Notes: generated by a model not told the origin, from the sequence alone. Numbered from the stretch's first letter, positions 26,906 through 36,277 are shown. The stretch is DNA of 64,000 bases from a bacterium (GCA_023150945.1 JAKLJX010000006.1:62001-126000), one strand, 5' to 3'. Numbers and translations are program-made.

Positions 26906-27313
26906 TCAGCCGAGCGGCGATTTCTTGCCTTCCTGATCCGGCATGGCCATGGGCGTGCTGCCTTCCATGCGCGCGCCTTCCGGAATGAACTCATCCGCGC
27001 CGAGCTTCTTGCGGCGGCCGTCGAGAAACCAGTCGCGGTTGAAGTTTCTCGAGATCAGCACCATGACGATCAGGATGAAGAAGTACCCGAAAAAGCCGCT
27101 AAACAAACCGATGCCGTACGCGCCGAAGAGATCGCTGCGCTGCGGGAAGATGGCGAGCACCGCGCTGCCGCCGATCGCGCCCACCAGCGTGACGATATCG
27201 CTGAGCTGCACGTCGCCCTGGCGATAACGGTTGATATAGTAGACATACCAGCCGATAACCGCGCCCAAGCCGCCGGCGCCGAGCAGTTGAATCAACGAAG
27301 CGGATTCGTTCAT
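26906..27313 (-). CDS. Small membrane protein of the CHAT cluster (135 aa)
   Basis: 135 residues, no recognised family. Three membrane segments are visible: about 8-27 (GAGGLGAVIGWYVYYI), 40-58 (IVTLVGAIGGSAVLAIF) and 65-88 (GIGLFSGFFGYFFILIVMVLI). The last 45 residues are soluble and charged (FNRDWFLDGRRKKLGADEF) and probably cytosolic. Gly-rich membrane segments suggest oligomerisation. It lies 147 bp upstream of the CHAT protease and 9 bp downstream of another small membrane protein on the same strand. A membrane effector cleaved by the protease is one possibility; this is inference from gene order only. Confidence 0.7.
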   Translation of the reverse strand: MNESASLIQLLGAGGLGAVIGWYVYYINRYRQGDVQLSDIVTLVGAIGGSAVLAIFPQRSDLFGAYGIGLFSGFFGYFFILIVMVLISRNFNRDWFLDGRRKKLGADEFIPEGARMEGSTPMAMPDQEGKKSPLG

Positions 27314-27322
27314 AAGCCCTCC

Positions 27323-27592
27323 TCAGGAAAGTGAAGATGATGAAGACGCGCGCTTGTGCAGATCCGCGCGCCACACGGTGTGAACTAGAAAGGCCAGCGC
27401 CATTGCCAGCCCGAAGGCGATAACCGCCCGCAGGTTGACGAACAGCAGTGGAATGAAAGCAGCGAGAATGGTGGCGGCGGCCAGCGCGAGAAATTTCAGG
27501 AAGGGATGGGCCGCGGGCCGGCGCGCCGTCAGCCAGGCGAGCAGCCAGCCCCACACCAAGCCAAAGCCGATGCTGCCGAGGAATTGAATCAT
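27323..27592 (-). CDS. Small membrane protein of the CHAT cluster (89 aa)
   Basis: 89 residues, no recognised family. It is almost wholly hydrophobic with three membrane segments: about 3-21, 31-49 and 52-71 (FGLAMALAFLVHTVW). It ends in a basic then Ser-rich tail (RADLHKRASSSSSLS). The size and layout recall small holin-like or pore-forming proteins, though no specific motif proves this. It is the first gene of the apparent operon with the 135-residue membrane protein and the CHAT protease. Confidence 0.68.
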   Translation of the reverse strand: MIQFLGSIGFGLVWGWLLAWLTARRPAAHPFLKFLALAAATILAAFIPLLFVNLRAVIAFGLAMALAFLVHTVWRADLHKRASSSSSLS

Positions 27593-27758
27593 GCCGGGCG
27601 CCTTCTCTCTTGTGTGAATCGTACGAAACAGCGCCGCTTAAAATCGCCGGGACCTGGCAGAGCACAGAGTTCGAGTCCCGCAAATAACGCCTCTGCTGTT
27701 CCAACAGGCGCAGTGAAACCGTAAAGGCCAGCTTCGTCGGCGATCTCTCTTCAGCCGC

Positions 27759-28454
27759 TCACGCGACGGTTCCAAACATGGCGCCCACTGCCGCCGTGGC
27801 GGCCATGGCCAAGGCTCCCCAAAACGTCACGCGCACCGCGCCGGTGACCACCCGGGCGCCGCCGACGCGCGCGGCCAGTCCACCCATCAGCGCCAGAAAC
27901 ACGAGAGAACTGCCGGCGACAAGAGGAATCATGTTCGAAGGTGGGCTGATCAAGACGATCAACAGCGGCAAAGTTGCGCCCACTGCGAAGGTGGCGGCAG
28001 AGGCCAGCGCGGCTTGAATCGGGCGCGCTGTGTGCGTTTCAGAAAGCCCAAGCTCGTCGCGGGCATGAGCCGACAGGGCGTCGTGCGCCATCAATTGATC
28101 GGCGACTTGTTGCGCCAGGGTCGGTTCGAGTCCGCGCTTGACATAGATGGACGCCAGCTCGTCGCGCTCGAATTCCACATTCGTCGCCAGCTCGTCGCGT
28201 TCCCGTTGCAAGTCGGCTTTCTCGGTATCTGCCTGCGAGCTGACCGAAACATATTCCCCCGCTGCCATCGACATGGCACCGGCGACCAGACCGGCGACTC
28301 CCGCGATCAGCACGTTACTGCGGGTCGCCTGCGCGGCGGCAACGCCCACCACCAGACTTGCGGTCGAGACAATGCCGTCGTTCGCACCCAGAACTGCTGC
28401 GCGCAACCATCCAATCCGTTCTGCATAATGGCGTTCTGCTTCAGATTTACCCAT
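27759..28454 (-). CDS. VIT1/CCC1-family membrane transporter
   Basis: 231 residues. The opening RIGWLRAAVLGANDGIVSTASLVVGVAAA is the signature of the VIT/CCC1 family, which moves iron or manganese across membranes. The AMSMAAGEYVSVSSQADTEKAD block forms the second conserved helix and the following charged region (about 80-130) is the metal-binding loop. Two or three further hydrophobic segments follow at the C-terminus. The ATG at 28454 is preceded by GGAGGAAAGG; the upstream extension to 28535 has no family similarity. It is probably a stand-alone metal transporter in the inner membrane. Confidence 0.9.
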   Translation of the reverse strand: MGKSEAERHYAERIGWLRAAVLGANDGIVSTASLVVGVAAAQATRSNVLIAGVAGLVAGAMSMAAGEYVSVSSQADTEKADLQRERDELATNVEFERDELASIYVKRGLEPTLAQQVADQLMAHDALSAHARDELGLSETHTARPIQAALASAATFAVGATLPLLIVLISPPSNMIPLVAGSSLVFLALMGGLAARVGGARVVTGAVRVTFWGALAMAATAAVGAMFGTVA

Positions 28455-28669
28455 TGTGCCCGCCTTTCCTCCGTGGCAACGTGCCACGCCAGAGCTTCTC
28501 AAAGCACTCGTCAACTCCATCGCGCAACAAGACAAGGCTCACCGGGGAGAGCTGCTGCCGATCACCGCCGGCTTACACAAGGCCAGTCGTGCCGCACCAG
28601 GCAGTTCAATCTCCACAGAAAAAGCCAGAAAGTCAACAAGGGTTTCTTTGCTGCTCGTCGCCCGGTGGG

Positions 28670-30070
28670 TCATGCCTCCCGCTCATGCGCGGTCAGCGCC
28701 ATACCCAGCCTGCCGAGCTGCGCCTGCGCGGCCGCTTGTGCGCGGCGCAGCCAGGAGCCGGTTCCGTTCTCTTGCAGCCGCTGCCGCGCCAGCTCGCCGT
28801 GCAGCCGGCGATTGACGTAATCGTAGTAGCGCCGCGAGTGCCGGCCGCGGATGCGAAAATCGCGGTCGTTGCTTGCCTGCCACTTGCCGTTTGCAGCAAT
28901 CAGGTTCTGCTCAGCCATGCGCTGGTAGTATTCCGTGCCCTTGATGGGATAGCTCACCGTGGTCAGCACGAGATCGGGATTGGCTTTTTTCACATGGTCG
29001 ATCGTAGCGGCAATGTCATCTTCGTTTTCGTCCTCGAAACCCCACATCAGGAACATGCCGGTTTCGAGACCGTAGCGTTTGGCCAGCCGCGTCATGGCCT
29101 GCACCTGCCCGGCCTTCACCCCGCGCTTCATTTGATCCAGCAGGCGCTGCGAGCCGCTCTCCGAGCCCAGCCACACGCGCAGGCAGCCCATTTCCGCCAG
29201 CACCGCCACGATTTCTTCATTCAGCCGGTCGGCGCGGCAGATGCATTCGAAGGGAATCTTGATCTTGCGCTGTTGCAGCGCGGCGGCATATTCGAACAGC
29301 CATTTGTGATTGATGTTGAACACGTCGTCGGCATACCACAGCATATCGGGCTGATACGCCGCGCGAATCAGCTCGACTTCCTCCGCGCAAAGTTGCGGGC
29401 TGCGTTTGCGCAGGGATTTGCCGTACACCGAATGGCTGCACCAGGTGCAGGAATAAGGGCAACCGCGGCTGGTGATCAACGACACCGCGCCCGTGCCATG
29501 ATGCGTGCGCCACGCGGCAACGTAGCGCGGCAAATCAATAGCGCCGCGGTCGGGCAGCGGCAGCCGATCGAGATCAGCCAGCAGCGGCCGCGCGGGCGTG
29601 CGCTGCGCCCGGCCGTGTTGATCTTTGAAAACGATGCCGGCCACCTGCAGCAGGCGTTCGTGCCGGCCGGATTGCAAAATCGGTAGCAATTCTTCCAGAG
29701 TCTGCTCGCCCTCGCCGATGACTACAATATCCGCGCCGCAGTCGAGATATTCCTCGGCGTAGTAGGGCGGATCCGGCCCGCCAACGATCACCGTGCAATT
29801 GTGCTGCTTCGCAATCGAGATCATCGCCAGGACGTTGAATTTCGTCATGAGATTGGCGTAGAGGCCGACGGCAGCCGGCTTCTTCGCCGACAGCAATTGC
29901 GCAAAGTCCTGCTGGCCCGCGAACGTGCTGTCGAAGATTGCCACGGCAAAATCTTTTTGCTTGAGATACGCAGAAAGGTAAAGCAACCCAAGCGGCGGGT
30001 AGGGCTTCATGATTTCCCGCTCTTTGGCATCGTCCTGCAGAAAATAGCCGTGGGTGAGAAGAAGGTCCAT
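28670..30070 (-). CDS. B12-binding-domain radical SAM protein (copy 1)
   Basis: 466 residues. The N-terminal domain (PYPPLGLLYLSAYLKQKDF, VIVGGPDPPYYAEEYLDCGAD) is a cobalamin-binding Rossmann fold, but the classical DxHxxG ligand motif is not visible, as in many class B enzymes. The radical SAM cluster is C204-x3-C208-x2-C211 in RGCPYSCTWC. GSESGSQRLLDQMKRG and MFLMWGFEDE are later conserved strands. Such enzymes often methylate unactivated carbons, but the substrate cannot be told. It is clearly paralogous to the protein at 37977-39482 (shared N-terminal PYPPLG block). The ATG lacks a clear ribosome site. Confidence 0.88.
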   Translation of the reverse strand: MDLLLTHGYFLQDDAKEREIMKPYPPLGLLYLSAYLKQKDFAVAIFDSTFAGQQDFAQLLSAKKPAAVGLYANLMTKFNVLAMISIAKQHNCTVIVGGPDPPYYAEEYLDCGADIVVIGEGEQTLEELLPILQSGRHERLLQVAGIVFKDQHGRAQRTPARPLLADLDRLPLPDRGAIDLPRYVAAWRTHHGTGAVSLITSRGCPYSCTWCSHSVYGKSLRKRSPQLCAEEVELIRAAYQPDMLWYADDVFNINHKWLFEYAAALQQRKIKIPFECICRADRLNEEIVAVLAEMGCLRVWLGSESGSQRLLDQMKRGVKAGQVQAMTRLAKRYGLETGMFLMWGFEDENEDDIAATIDHVKKANPDLVLTTVSYPIKGTEYYQRMAEQNLIAANGKWQASNDRDFRIRGRHSRRYYDYVNRRLHGELARQRLQENGTGSWLRRAQAAAQAQLGRLGMALTAHEREA

Positions 30071-30282
30071 AGTTCACGTTGCCAATGGTGGTGGCCGGTA
30101 CGTATCCTGAACCAGCCGGATTCGGCGCCATGCTGCAGAGGCCGCCGGGAATTCAAAGCGGTATTCTGTTGCGCCGGCGCGCAGTTGCTTCAATTCGTAT
30201 CGGTAGTCTCGTGTCCGTTCGAAAACATCGCCACCCGGCCGGGTTGCATCGAACGATCCCGACGACTACTGGACCTGCGTGA

Positions 30283-30466
30283 GTGTCCGTCCGAAGATGC
30301 TCCAACTTCGGCAATGCCGGGGTTTCCAGGACTTCGAGCACCGTGGAAACTTTGTGGTTTTCAATGCAACGGCCAAGCCGTGGCAGGAACACCTTTCGCA
30401 ACAGGCTGCGATTGCGGACGGACCCTGGTCAACCGCCTGGGCGGTCTTCCCGTTTCCGGACAGACA
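30283..30466. repeat. Dispersed MITE-like element, copy 2
   Basis: Bounded by GTGTCCGTCCGAAGATG and TTTCCGGACAGACA, with the same internal blocks as copy 1: GGGGTTTCCAGGACTTCGAG, GTGGAAAC, TGCAACGGCCAAGCCG, and a terminal ACCGCCTGGGCGGT palindrome. No coding capacity. Confidence 0.62.
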
Positions 30467-30481
30467 TTCGTCTATGCGGCA

Positions 30482-30553
30482 TGTCATGCAGGAGAATCCC
30501 GTGAAATGCCTGGCATTGCACCTTCATTTTCCCAGGATCCTTTCAGGATGACA
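30482..30553. repeat. 72-bp paired inverted REP-like unit
   Basis: The left core reads TGTCATGCAGGAGAATCCCG and the right core, on the other strand, TGTCATCCTGAAAGGATCCT. The two form an imperfect 72-bp palindrome with the same length and layout as 44791-44862. Confidence 0.62.
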
Positions 30554-30596
30554 AGGGAGGCAGATAGGCTTTTCAAGGTAACAGTGCGCTGGCAAG

Positions 30597-33215
30597 TCAA
30601 TTGATCACCACCAGCTTCCGGGTTTGGCGATGCACCACGGCCTCACGCTGTTTCACTGTCATCCGGCAGAAATAAACGCCGTTGCGCCCGAGCGCCTGGG
30701 TCACCGCCAGCTCATGCCGGCCCGCCTCGAAGTCGCCGTTTGCCAGGCGGACAACGCTTTCTCCCAGCACATTGAAGATCTCGATTTCCACGGTTGCCGC
30801 TTGCGGCAAAAAGAACTGCAGCCGCGTGAAAGCCGCAAATGGATTCGGATAGTTGGGCGAGAGCGCATACGATTGCGGGAAGCCGTCGTTTGCAAGACCG
30901 CTTTCGACGCCGGTTGGTGTCAAGCCGAATTCCTGGGTCAGCAGCGTGTGCATTGCCGCGCCGGCTTCGGATTCCACCATGAAGTACATTGGAAAGCCGA
31001 GCACGGCGACATGATGCTGGGTCGAGACCATGCCGGCCGGATAGTCGTGGAAGGCATAGGCTGTGTCATTCGCCAGGTAGCGAAACAGCGTTTTCGCCCC
31101 TGGCCGCGGACGAAAGACGTAGACGTCGCGCAACAAGCCGTTCCAGGAGGGCACCGGCACACGCTGGGCATCGACGCCCACCGCCTGATAGCCGGCGGCC
31201 GCACCGCGCACACCGGTGAATTGCACCTCGGTCGCCTTCCAGGTCGTGTCGATCTGGAGATAATCAAAGGCAAAATCGCCGGCGGCAAAGCCTTTGGGAG
31301 AAGTGTTGCCGGTAAAACTGGCCATGAGATTCCATCCGGAAAAGAGCAGCCGGCCGCCGGCCTCGAGGTAGTCCGCCAGAAGCTTCTGCAGGCCGGGAAG
31401 GTTGGTGGGCGTGGTGTCATCGTGGTGCCAGAGCAGCATGCGGTAGGCGCCGAGCGTGTCATCCGGCAGGCCGGCGCTGCGCACGTCGTATTCGGCAAAC
31501 TCGAAACGCGCCAGCAGCCGGCGATAGAAATCATCGACCTGGGCATCGGAGGGCGAGGCCGGGATGCCGGTGCCGTCACGGGTTTCATCGATGAGCAACA
31601 GGCCGCGCGCGAGCGTGAGCGGACGATAGGCCAGCGGCGCGGTAAATGCGCTTTCGAAACCGGTCGTATCCACGGCCGTGAGGGCATAGTAGAAACGGCC
31701 GGCCGGCAAATCCGCGTCGACATAAGCCGTATCGCCAATAAGCGCCGTGTTGAGTTTGGTGAAACCGGCATGCGGCTGCCGGCTGCGATAGAGATTGTAG
31801 CCGGCCAGATCGAGATCGGTGTTGCGCTGCCAGGCGAGTTTTGCCTGAAACAAGCCGTGGCGCGCGGCGAGGCCCTGCGGCGCCGCCGGTATGCGACTGG
31901 GTGTGAAACGAATTTCGGCCGAAGGCAAACTGCGGCGGCCGGCATTGTCAATCGCCAGGACTTGAATGAAGTGAGTCACGCCTTCCTGCAGATCGGTCAG
32001 CAAAATCTGCGTGGCGCTGCCGGCCTCCACGGAATCGGTGACAGTGCCGCTGCTGCGGCCATAACGCACGTGATAGTTGACAATCGGCGCGCTGCAGGTG
32101 GCGGGCGGCTGCCAGGAAAGCAGCGCGGTGGTGCCGGAACCGGTTTCGCGCGCTGCCAGCGCCTGCGGCGGGTCGGGCGGGAAATCACCCGGCGCCAGCT
32201 TGTACACGCCGCCCTGATTGGTGGCTTGCGGGGTGCCGGCGAGATAGACTTCATTGGCCGCCGAAATCGCGATCATCCAGACGAGCATATCGCGCGGCAA
32301 GCCGCGTTCAATGGCACACCATGAACGGCCGCGATCATGGCTGAGATAAGTCCGCCCCATCGAAAGGCCAAAGCCTCCGGCAACCAAAAGATTGGGGTCA
32401 GCCGGACTGACCTCCAACGCCCAGATCTCGGTGCCGGCAAAACCGAGCGGCGACCAATTCTCTCCGCCATCGGTGCTGTGCACGACCCCGTGATCGCTGC
32501 GTGTGCCCCACACCGAAGCATAGACATTGCCGGGCGCGTTGTGATCGAACACGATGACGGGAATCTCGGCGGCATCACGCTTGGTCACGGCGCGCCAGGT
32601 CTTACCGTGATCGTCCGATTTGCTGATGGTGGCATTGGTGTAGGTTCCGCCCAGCAGAACATTGGAGCGGTCCGGCCGGAGGGCCAGACAGCAAAACGAG
32701 CCAATCTCGCTCGACGCGAGAAACCAGGTTTGCCCGCGATCATGGCTCGAATAGAACCCCTGTCCGAGACTGCCGAGATGCAAGGTATCGGGATGAATCG
32801 GATCCACGACAATCGAGCGGCCATTGAAATCGACACGCGGCAGCACTTCCTGCCAACTCAAGCCCGAATCCGTGGTGCGATGCACGCCGGTGGCATAGCC
32901 GCCGATGAGAATGAGGTTGGTGTCCGCCGGATGCACCGTGATCGTGCTGATCGCCAGCACGCCGGGAGGCAGCGGCAGGTGCTGCCAGTGCTCGCCCCGG
33001 TCGCGGCTGATCGCAAAGGAATCACCCGCGGCATAAATCGTGTTCGGATTGCGGGGATTGATCGCCACCGCCACCTGGGCAATTTGGGCAATATTGCCAT
33101 GCAGCGAAGTCTTTTTCTCCCACTGCCACTGCGCCTCTGCCTTGCCGAAGCAAGCGACACACAAAGCGGCCGCCATCACGATTCTGCCTCGTGACGAGTG
33201 GAAATTGCGTACCAT
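30597..33215 (-). CDS. Secreted BNR-propeller/fibronectin III protein with T9SS sorting domain
   Basis: 872 residues from ATG 33215, which has TTGGAGGG four bases upstream. Residues 1-28 are a signal peptide ending KAEAQ. Residues about 30-355 hold at least six Asp-box repeats (SRDRGEHW, TTDSGLSW, SHDRGQTW, SDDHGKTW, STDGGENW, SHDRGRSW). Two fibronectin type III domains follow (about 360-550). A flavodoxin-like region (LLLIDETRDGTGIP, YRMLLWHHDD, about 560-760) precedes the C-terminal YPNPF sorting domain (about 785-872, ending RKLVVIN). The protein should be exported by type IX secretion and may bind or process glycans, though no catalytic residues are evident. Confidence 0.87.
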   Translation of the reverse strand: MVRNFHSSRGRIVMAAALCVACFGKAEAQWQWEKKTSLHGNIAQIAQVAVAINPRNPNTIYAAGDSFAISRDRGEHWQHLPLPPGVLAISTITVHPADTNLILIGGYATGVHRTTDSGLSWQEVLPRVDFNGRSIVVDPIHPDTLHLGSLGQGFYSSHDRGQTWFLASSEIGSFCCLALRPDRSNVLLGGTYTNATISKSDDHGKTWRAVTKRDAAEIPVIVFDHNAPGNVYASVWGTRSDHGVVHSTDGGENWSPLGFAGTEIWALEVSPADPNLLVAGGFGLSMGRTYLSHDRGRSWCAIERGLPRDMLVWMIAISAANEVYLAGTPQATNQGGVYKLAPGDFPPDPPQALAARETGSGTTALLSWQPPATCSAPIVNYHVRYGRSSGTVTDSVEAGSATQILLTDLQEGVTHFIQVLAIDNAGRRSLPSAEIRFTPSRIPAAPQGLAARHGLFQAKLAWQRNTDLDLAGYNLYRSRQPHAGFTKLNTALIGDTAYVDADLPAGRFYYALTAVDTTGFESAFTAPLAYRPLTLARGLLLIDETRDGTGIPASPSDAQVDDFYRRLLARFEFAEYDVRSAGLPDDTLGAYRMLLWHHDDTTPTNLPGLQKLLADYLEAGGRLLFSGWNLMASFTGNTSPKGFAAGDFAFDYLQIDTTWKATEVQFTGVRGAAAGYQAVGVDAQRVPVPSWNGLLRDVYVFRPRPGAKTLFRYLANDTAYAFHDYPAGMVSTQHHVAVLGFPMYFMVESEAGAAMHTLLTQEFGLTPTGVESGLANDGFPQSYALSPNYPNPFAAFTRLQFFLPQAATVEIEIFNVLGESVVRLANGDFEAGRHELAVTQALGRNGVYFCRMTVKQREAVVHRQTRKLVVIN

Positions 33216-33348
33216 GTAACCCTCCAAGCAAAGTGAGATGCCCGGCCGGTAGCCGGTGGAATTGGACGCAACGGCGGCTTTTCTACGGAAACATCACACG
33301 CAATGATTCACTCTCTCATAACAAACGCGAGCAGCAGGCGCAGGGATT

Positions 33349-34881
33349 TCAACGCGGATTCCTCCATTCATATATCTCGATCTTCGCCTCGCCAGGACGA
33401 AACGGCGCAACCACCGGCGGCAATTGCGCCAGACGGGTGGGATCGAACCCTTGGTAATAAACCGGCTCATACAGATCGATGGGAATCTCGTGCACATGGG
33501 ACAAACGCGGGCGCCACTTTTCAAACCACTGCGCCCGCTCCGGAAATCGCTGCAGGATTGGATCCACCGCAATCAACGCCTGCCCGGCATGCAGCAGCAA
33601 TGAATCGAGCTGTGCGGGTTGGTGGCGGCGCAGCTCGAGCGATTTCGCTTTCTCATAGAAATAGAAATTCTTGCTCATTTGCGTGAGCACGGGAACGCGG
33701 GCCTGCTGCAGATAATCTGCTGCGCGGCGATAGGCATCAGTGCGCAGCGCCAGCACCGGTTGCGCGGCTCGGCTGTTCATCGTGAGAATGACGACAGCGA
33801 GCCCTGCCCTCAGCCATTGGGCCCGCCGGCGAAAAAGCCGGCCCAACTCTGCGACGCCAAGGCCGGCCAGCAGACACAAGCCCGGCACCACCGGCAGCAG
33901 CAGGCGCGGGAAGCTGAGATAGAAAAGCGCGGAAGCTGCGAACAGCACCAGCACCAGCAGGAGAAAGAAGCCGCTGCGATCACGACGCAGCAGCACGGCC
34001 GTTGCGCCGGCCAAAGCCGCCAGCAACAAGGCCGGGGTGAGCCAATGGCTGAGGTAGAAGTACAGTGTCTGCGGCGAGGTGACCAGCAGCGCGGATTGTC
34101 CAAAGGAATGCGCCACTTGCCCTTGCAGAATGGCGCCGTAGCCCACCGAAAACTGCACGAACGACAGCCACGGCAAATAGAGCAGTCCGGCAATCGCCGC
34201 GGCCAAACCGAAACTGCGCCAGAGTTCCTTTGCGGCAACCGGCTGGTGTCGGCGCGAGAGACGATACACCGCTTGCACACAGAGCCAGGCGCCGGCAATC
34301 AAGAGCGGAAAGAAGCCGTGGTACTTGGTGTTCCAGCACAGCCCGGTGAGCACACCGCCGCTGATGAGCCAGCTCCGGCGATTCTCCTGGATGCCCATGA
34401 ACAGACATCCCAGACTCGCCCAAAACAGCAATGTAAAAGTTGCGTCAGTCAGGGCCAGGCGCGAATAGATGAGATGGTATTCGGCCGTGGCCAGGAACAG
34501 GGCCGCGAGCAATCCGGCGGCGCGGCCGAACCAGCAGCGTCCGATCGCATAAATCACGGCCACCGTCAAGCTGCCGGTGCAAGCGGACACGCCGATGGCG
34601 GCGTAATCCTGCACACCGCAGAGCAGGAAGCACATTCCCACCAGCGTGGGAAACAAACCGGGCGCGTGGCCGGATTGAAAAATCCACCCTTCTCTGCCGA
34701 AGGTGGCGAGCCAGCGGCCGGTCATGGCGTACGAGCCTTCGTCGAAATGCGTGAGGCCGAGGCTGTCGAGCTGCCAGAAGCGCAAGGCGGCGGCAAAAGC
34801 AACGAGCAACAGGCCGAAGCCGAAATCAGCGCGATCATTTCGGCGGCCAGCGGCCGGCCCGCTGCGCTGATGGCTGTTCAT
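33349..34881 (-). CDS. GT39-like (ArnT/PMT-type) membrane glycosyltransferase
   Basis: 510 residues with about 11 membrane segments. The first periplasmic loop carries THFDEGSYAMTGRW, where the acidic pair is the usual catalytic position of GT-C enzymes of the PMT/ArnT family. RLALTDATFTLLFW and TGLCWNTKYHGFFPLL are further conserved loops. The C-terminal soluble part (about 400-510) is periplasmic. Such enzymes move sugars from polyprenyl phosphate carriers to proteins, lipids or glycans. It follows the aminotransferase gene by 95 bp on the same strand and may be co-transcribed with it. Confidence 0.85.
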   Translation of the reverse strand: MNSHQRSGPAAGRRNDRADFGFGLLLVAFAAALRFWQLDSLGLTHFDEGSYAMTGRWLATFGREGWIFQSGHAPGLFPTLVGMCFLLCGVQDYAAIGVSACTGSLTVAVIYAIGRCWFGRAAGLLAALFLATAEYHLIYSRLALTDATFTLLFWASLGCLFMGIQENRRSWLISGGVLTGLCWNTKYHGFFPLLIAGAWLCVQAVYRLSRRHQPVAAKELWRSFGLAAAIAGLLYLPWLSFVQFSVGYGAILQGQVAHSFGQSALLVTSPQTLYFYLSHWLTPALLLAALAGATAVLLRRDRSGFFLLLVLVLFAASALFYLSFPRLLLPVVPGLCLLAGLGVAELGRLFRRRAQWLRAGLAVVILTMNSRAAQPVLALRTDAYRRAADYLQQARVPVLTQMSKNFYFYEKAKSLELRRHQPAQLDSLLLHAGQALIAVDPILQRFPERAQWFEKWRPRLSHVHEIPIDLYEPVYYQGFDPTRLAQLPPVVAPFRPGEAKIEIYEWRNPR

Positions 34882-34975
34882 GGCCGCGCTGCCGGCTTCG
34901 GGTCAAAGTCCGCGCGCCTCGTCGGCGGTTCGGAGAAATTCCGGCGAGTGCAGGAAGCGCTGATCGCATTGCTGC

Positions 34976-36277
34976 TCACGTTTTCGGTAATCCGTGTTTG
35001 ATGACGCGTTCAATGGCCTCGGCGAAGCGGTCGATTTCCTCGAGCGTGGTGTAGACGCTGGGGGAGACGCGGAGGCCTTCAAACTCGGCGTGCTTGATGG
35101 CAATCACGAGGATGCGGTGTTGATTCCACAAATGAAGGGCGAGGGCTTTGGATTCGACGCCTTGGATCTGCACATTCGCCAAGCCGCAAGCAAAGCCGGG
35201 CCGGAGACTGGTGTTGAGGCGCACGCGTTCGTGCTGCAGCAGCCGCCGAGCCCAGCGGTCGCGCAGAAAAATCAGGCGCGCTTCCTTGCGCTGCGCACCG
35301 ATGCCTTGATGAAAGGTGAGCGCGTCGGCAATGGCGAGATAATTGGCCGCCGGATGCGTGCCGATCTCCTCGAACTTGCGGATGTCGCCGTCCAGCGCCG
35401 CGGGCGCGGCCATCATCGGCCACAGGTTTTTGATCTTGTCGCGGCGCACGTAGAGCATGCCGGTGCCGTGCGGCGCGCACAGCCATTTGTGCAGGCTGGC
35501 GGCATAGTAGTCGCACTCCAAATCCGCGTGGGTGAAATCGAAATGCGCCAAGGCATGCGCGCCGTCCACGATCACCGGCAGGTTGCGGCGGCGTGCCATG
35601 GCCACAATTTGCTTCACCGGCAAAATCTGGCCGGTGAGGTTGATCATGTGGCACATGAGAATCAATTTTGTTTTCGGCGTGACATTCTTTTCAAAGAGCG
35701 AGACAATCAAATCGGGATCCTCGCAGGGCACGGGCAGCGAGAACTGCCGCAGCTTGATCCCGTCGCGGCGTTCACGCTGCTGCCAGGTGGTGATCATGCG
35801 GGGATAATCCTGGTTGGTGGTGAGCACCTCGTCGCCGGCGGCGAGATCGAAACCGAATTGGCAAATCTGCAGGCCTTCGGAAGCATTGCGCGTCAGCGCG
35901 ATTTCCTCCGTCTCGCAGCCGAACATGCGCGCCAGGCGCTGGCGCACGCCCTCGCGTTCCGGCTCGAGAATCTGCCACATGGTGTACGCCGGCGCCTGGT
36001 TGGAGAAATCGAGATGGCGCTGCAGCGCGGCCTGCACCACTGCCGGCGAGGGGCTGACGCCGCCGTTGTTGAGATTGATCAGGCTGCGATCGACGGCAAA
36101 GGCCTGCTGCACTTCAAACCAAAGCGCTTCATCGCTGGCGACTTCCATGGGCGGACGGGTTTCGTCGGCGAAAGCAGCGAAAACATCGTTTGAACTCCCC
36201 GGGCGCAGGGCGGGCAGTGCCAACAGAGACCCGGCGGCGCCACCCAGCGCACCCAAGAACGAACGGCGGCTGTACAT
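34976..36277 (-). CDS. Tat-exported class V aminotransferase (isopenicillin N epimerase-like)
   Basis: 433 residues. The N-terminus MYSRRSFLGALGGAAG is a twin-arginine signal, so the folded PLP enzyme is probably exported. LINLNNGGVSPSP, LTRNASEGLQI, VIVDGAHALAHFDF and the PLP-lysine motif in AASLHKWLCAPHGTGML define the class V family, close to isopenicillin N epimerase and cysteine desulfurase-like proteins. The reaction may be epimerisation or C-S lyase chemistry on an amino acid derivative; I cannot decide which. Export by Tat is uncommon for this family. It precedes a GT39-like gene. Confidence 0.88.
   Translation of the reverse strand: MYSRRSFLGALGGAAGSLLALPALRPGSSNDVFAAFADETRPPMEVASDEALWFEVQQAFAVDRSLINLNNGGVSPSPAVVQAALQRHLDFSNQAPAYTMWQILEPEREGVRQRLARMFGCETEEIALTRNASEGLQICQFGFDLAAGDEVLTTNQDYPRMITTWQQRERRDGIKLRQFSLPVPCEDPDLIVSLFEKNVTPKTKLILMCHMINLTGQILPVKQIVAMARRRNLPVIVDGAHALAHFDFTHADLECDYYAASLHKWLCAPHGTGMLYVRRDKIKNLWPMMAAPAALDGDIRKFEEIGTHPAANYLAIADALTFHQGIGAQRKEARLIFLRDRWARRLLQHERVRLNTSLRPGFACGLANVQIQGVESKALALHLWNQHRILVIAIKHAEFEGLRVSPSVYTTLEEIDRFAEAIERVIKHGLPKT

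Larger units (their letters stand above)
30071..30596. other. Intergenic region filled with dispersed repeats
   Basis: This spacer of about 525 bp contains no supported gene. It holds MITE-like copy 2 (30283-30466) and a paired REP-like unit (30482-30553). The T9SS cargo gene ends at its right side and the radical SAM gene starts at its left. Confidence 0.6.

Noticed and set aside
25358-27334. Second long open frame on the + strand opposite the CHAT gene and a membrane protein gene
   Set aside because: Same low-complexity composition, no ribosome site and no family similarity.
27655-27690. TTCGAGTCCC resembling a tRNA T-loop
   Set aside because: The flanking bases do not pair as a T-stem and no acceptor or anticodon arm could be built.
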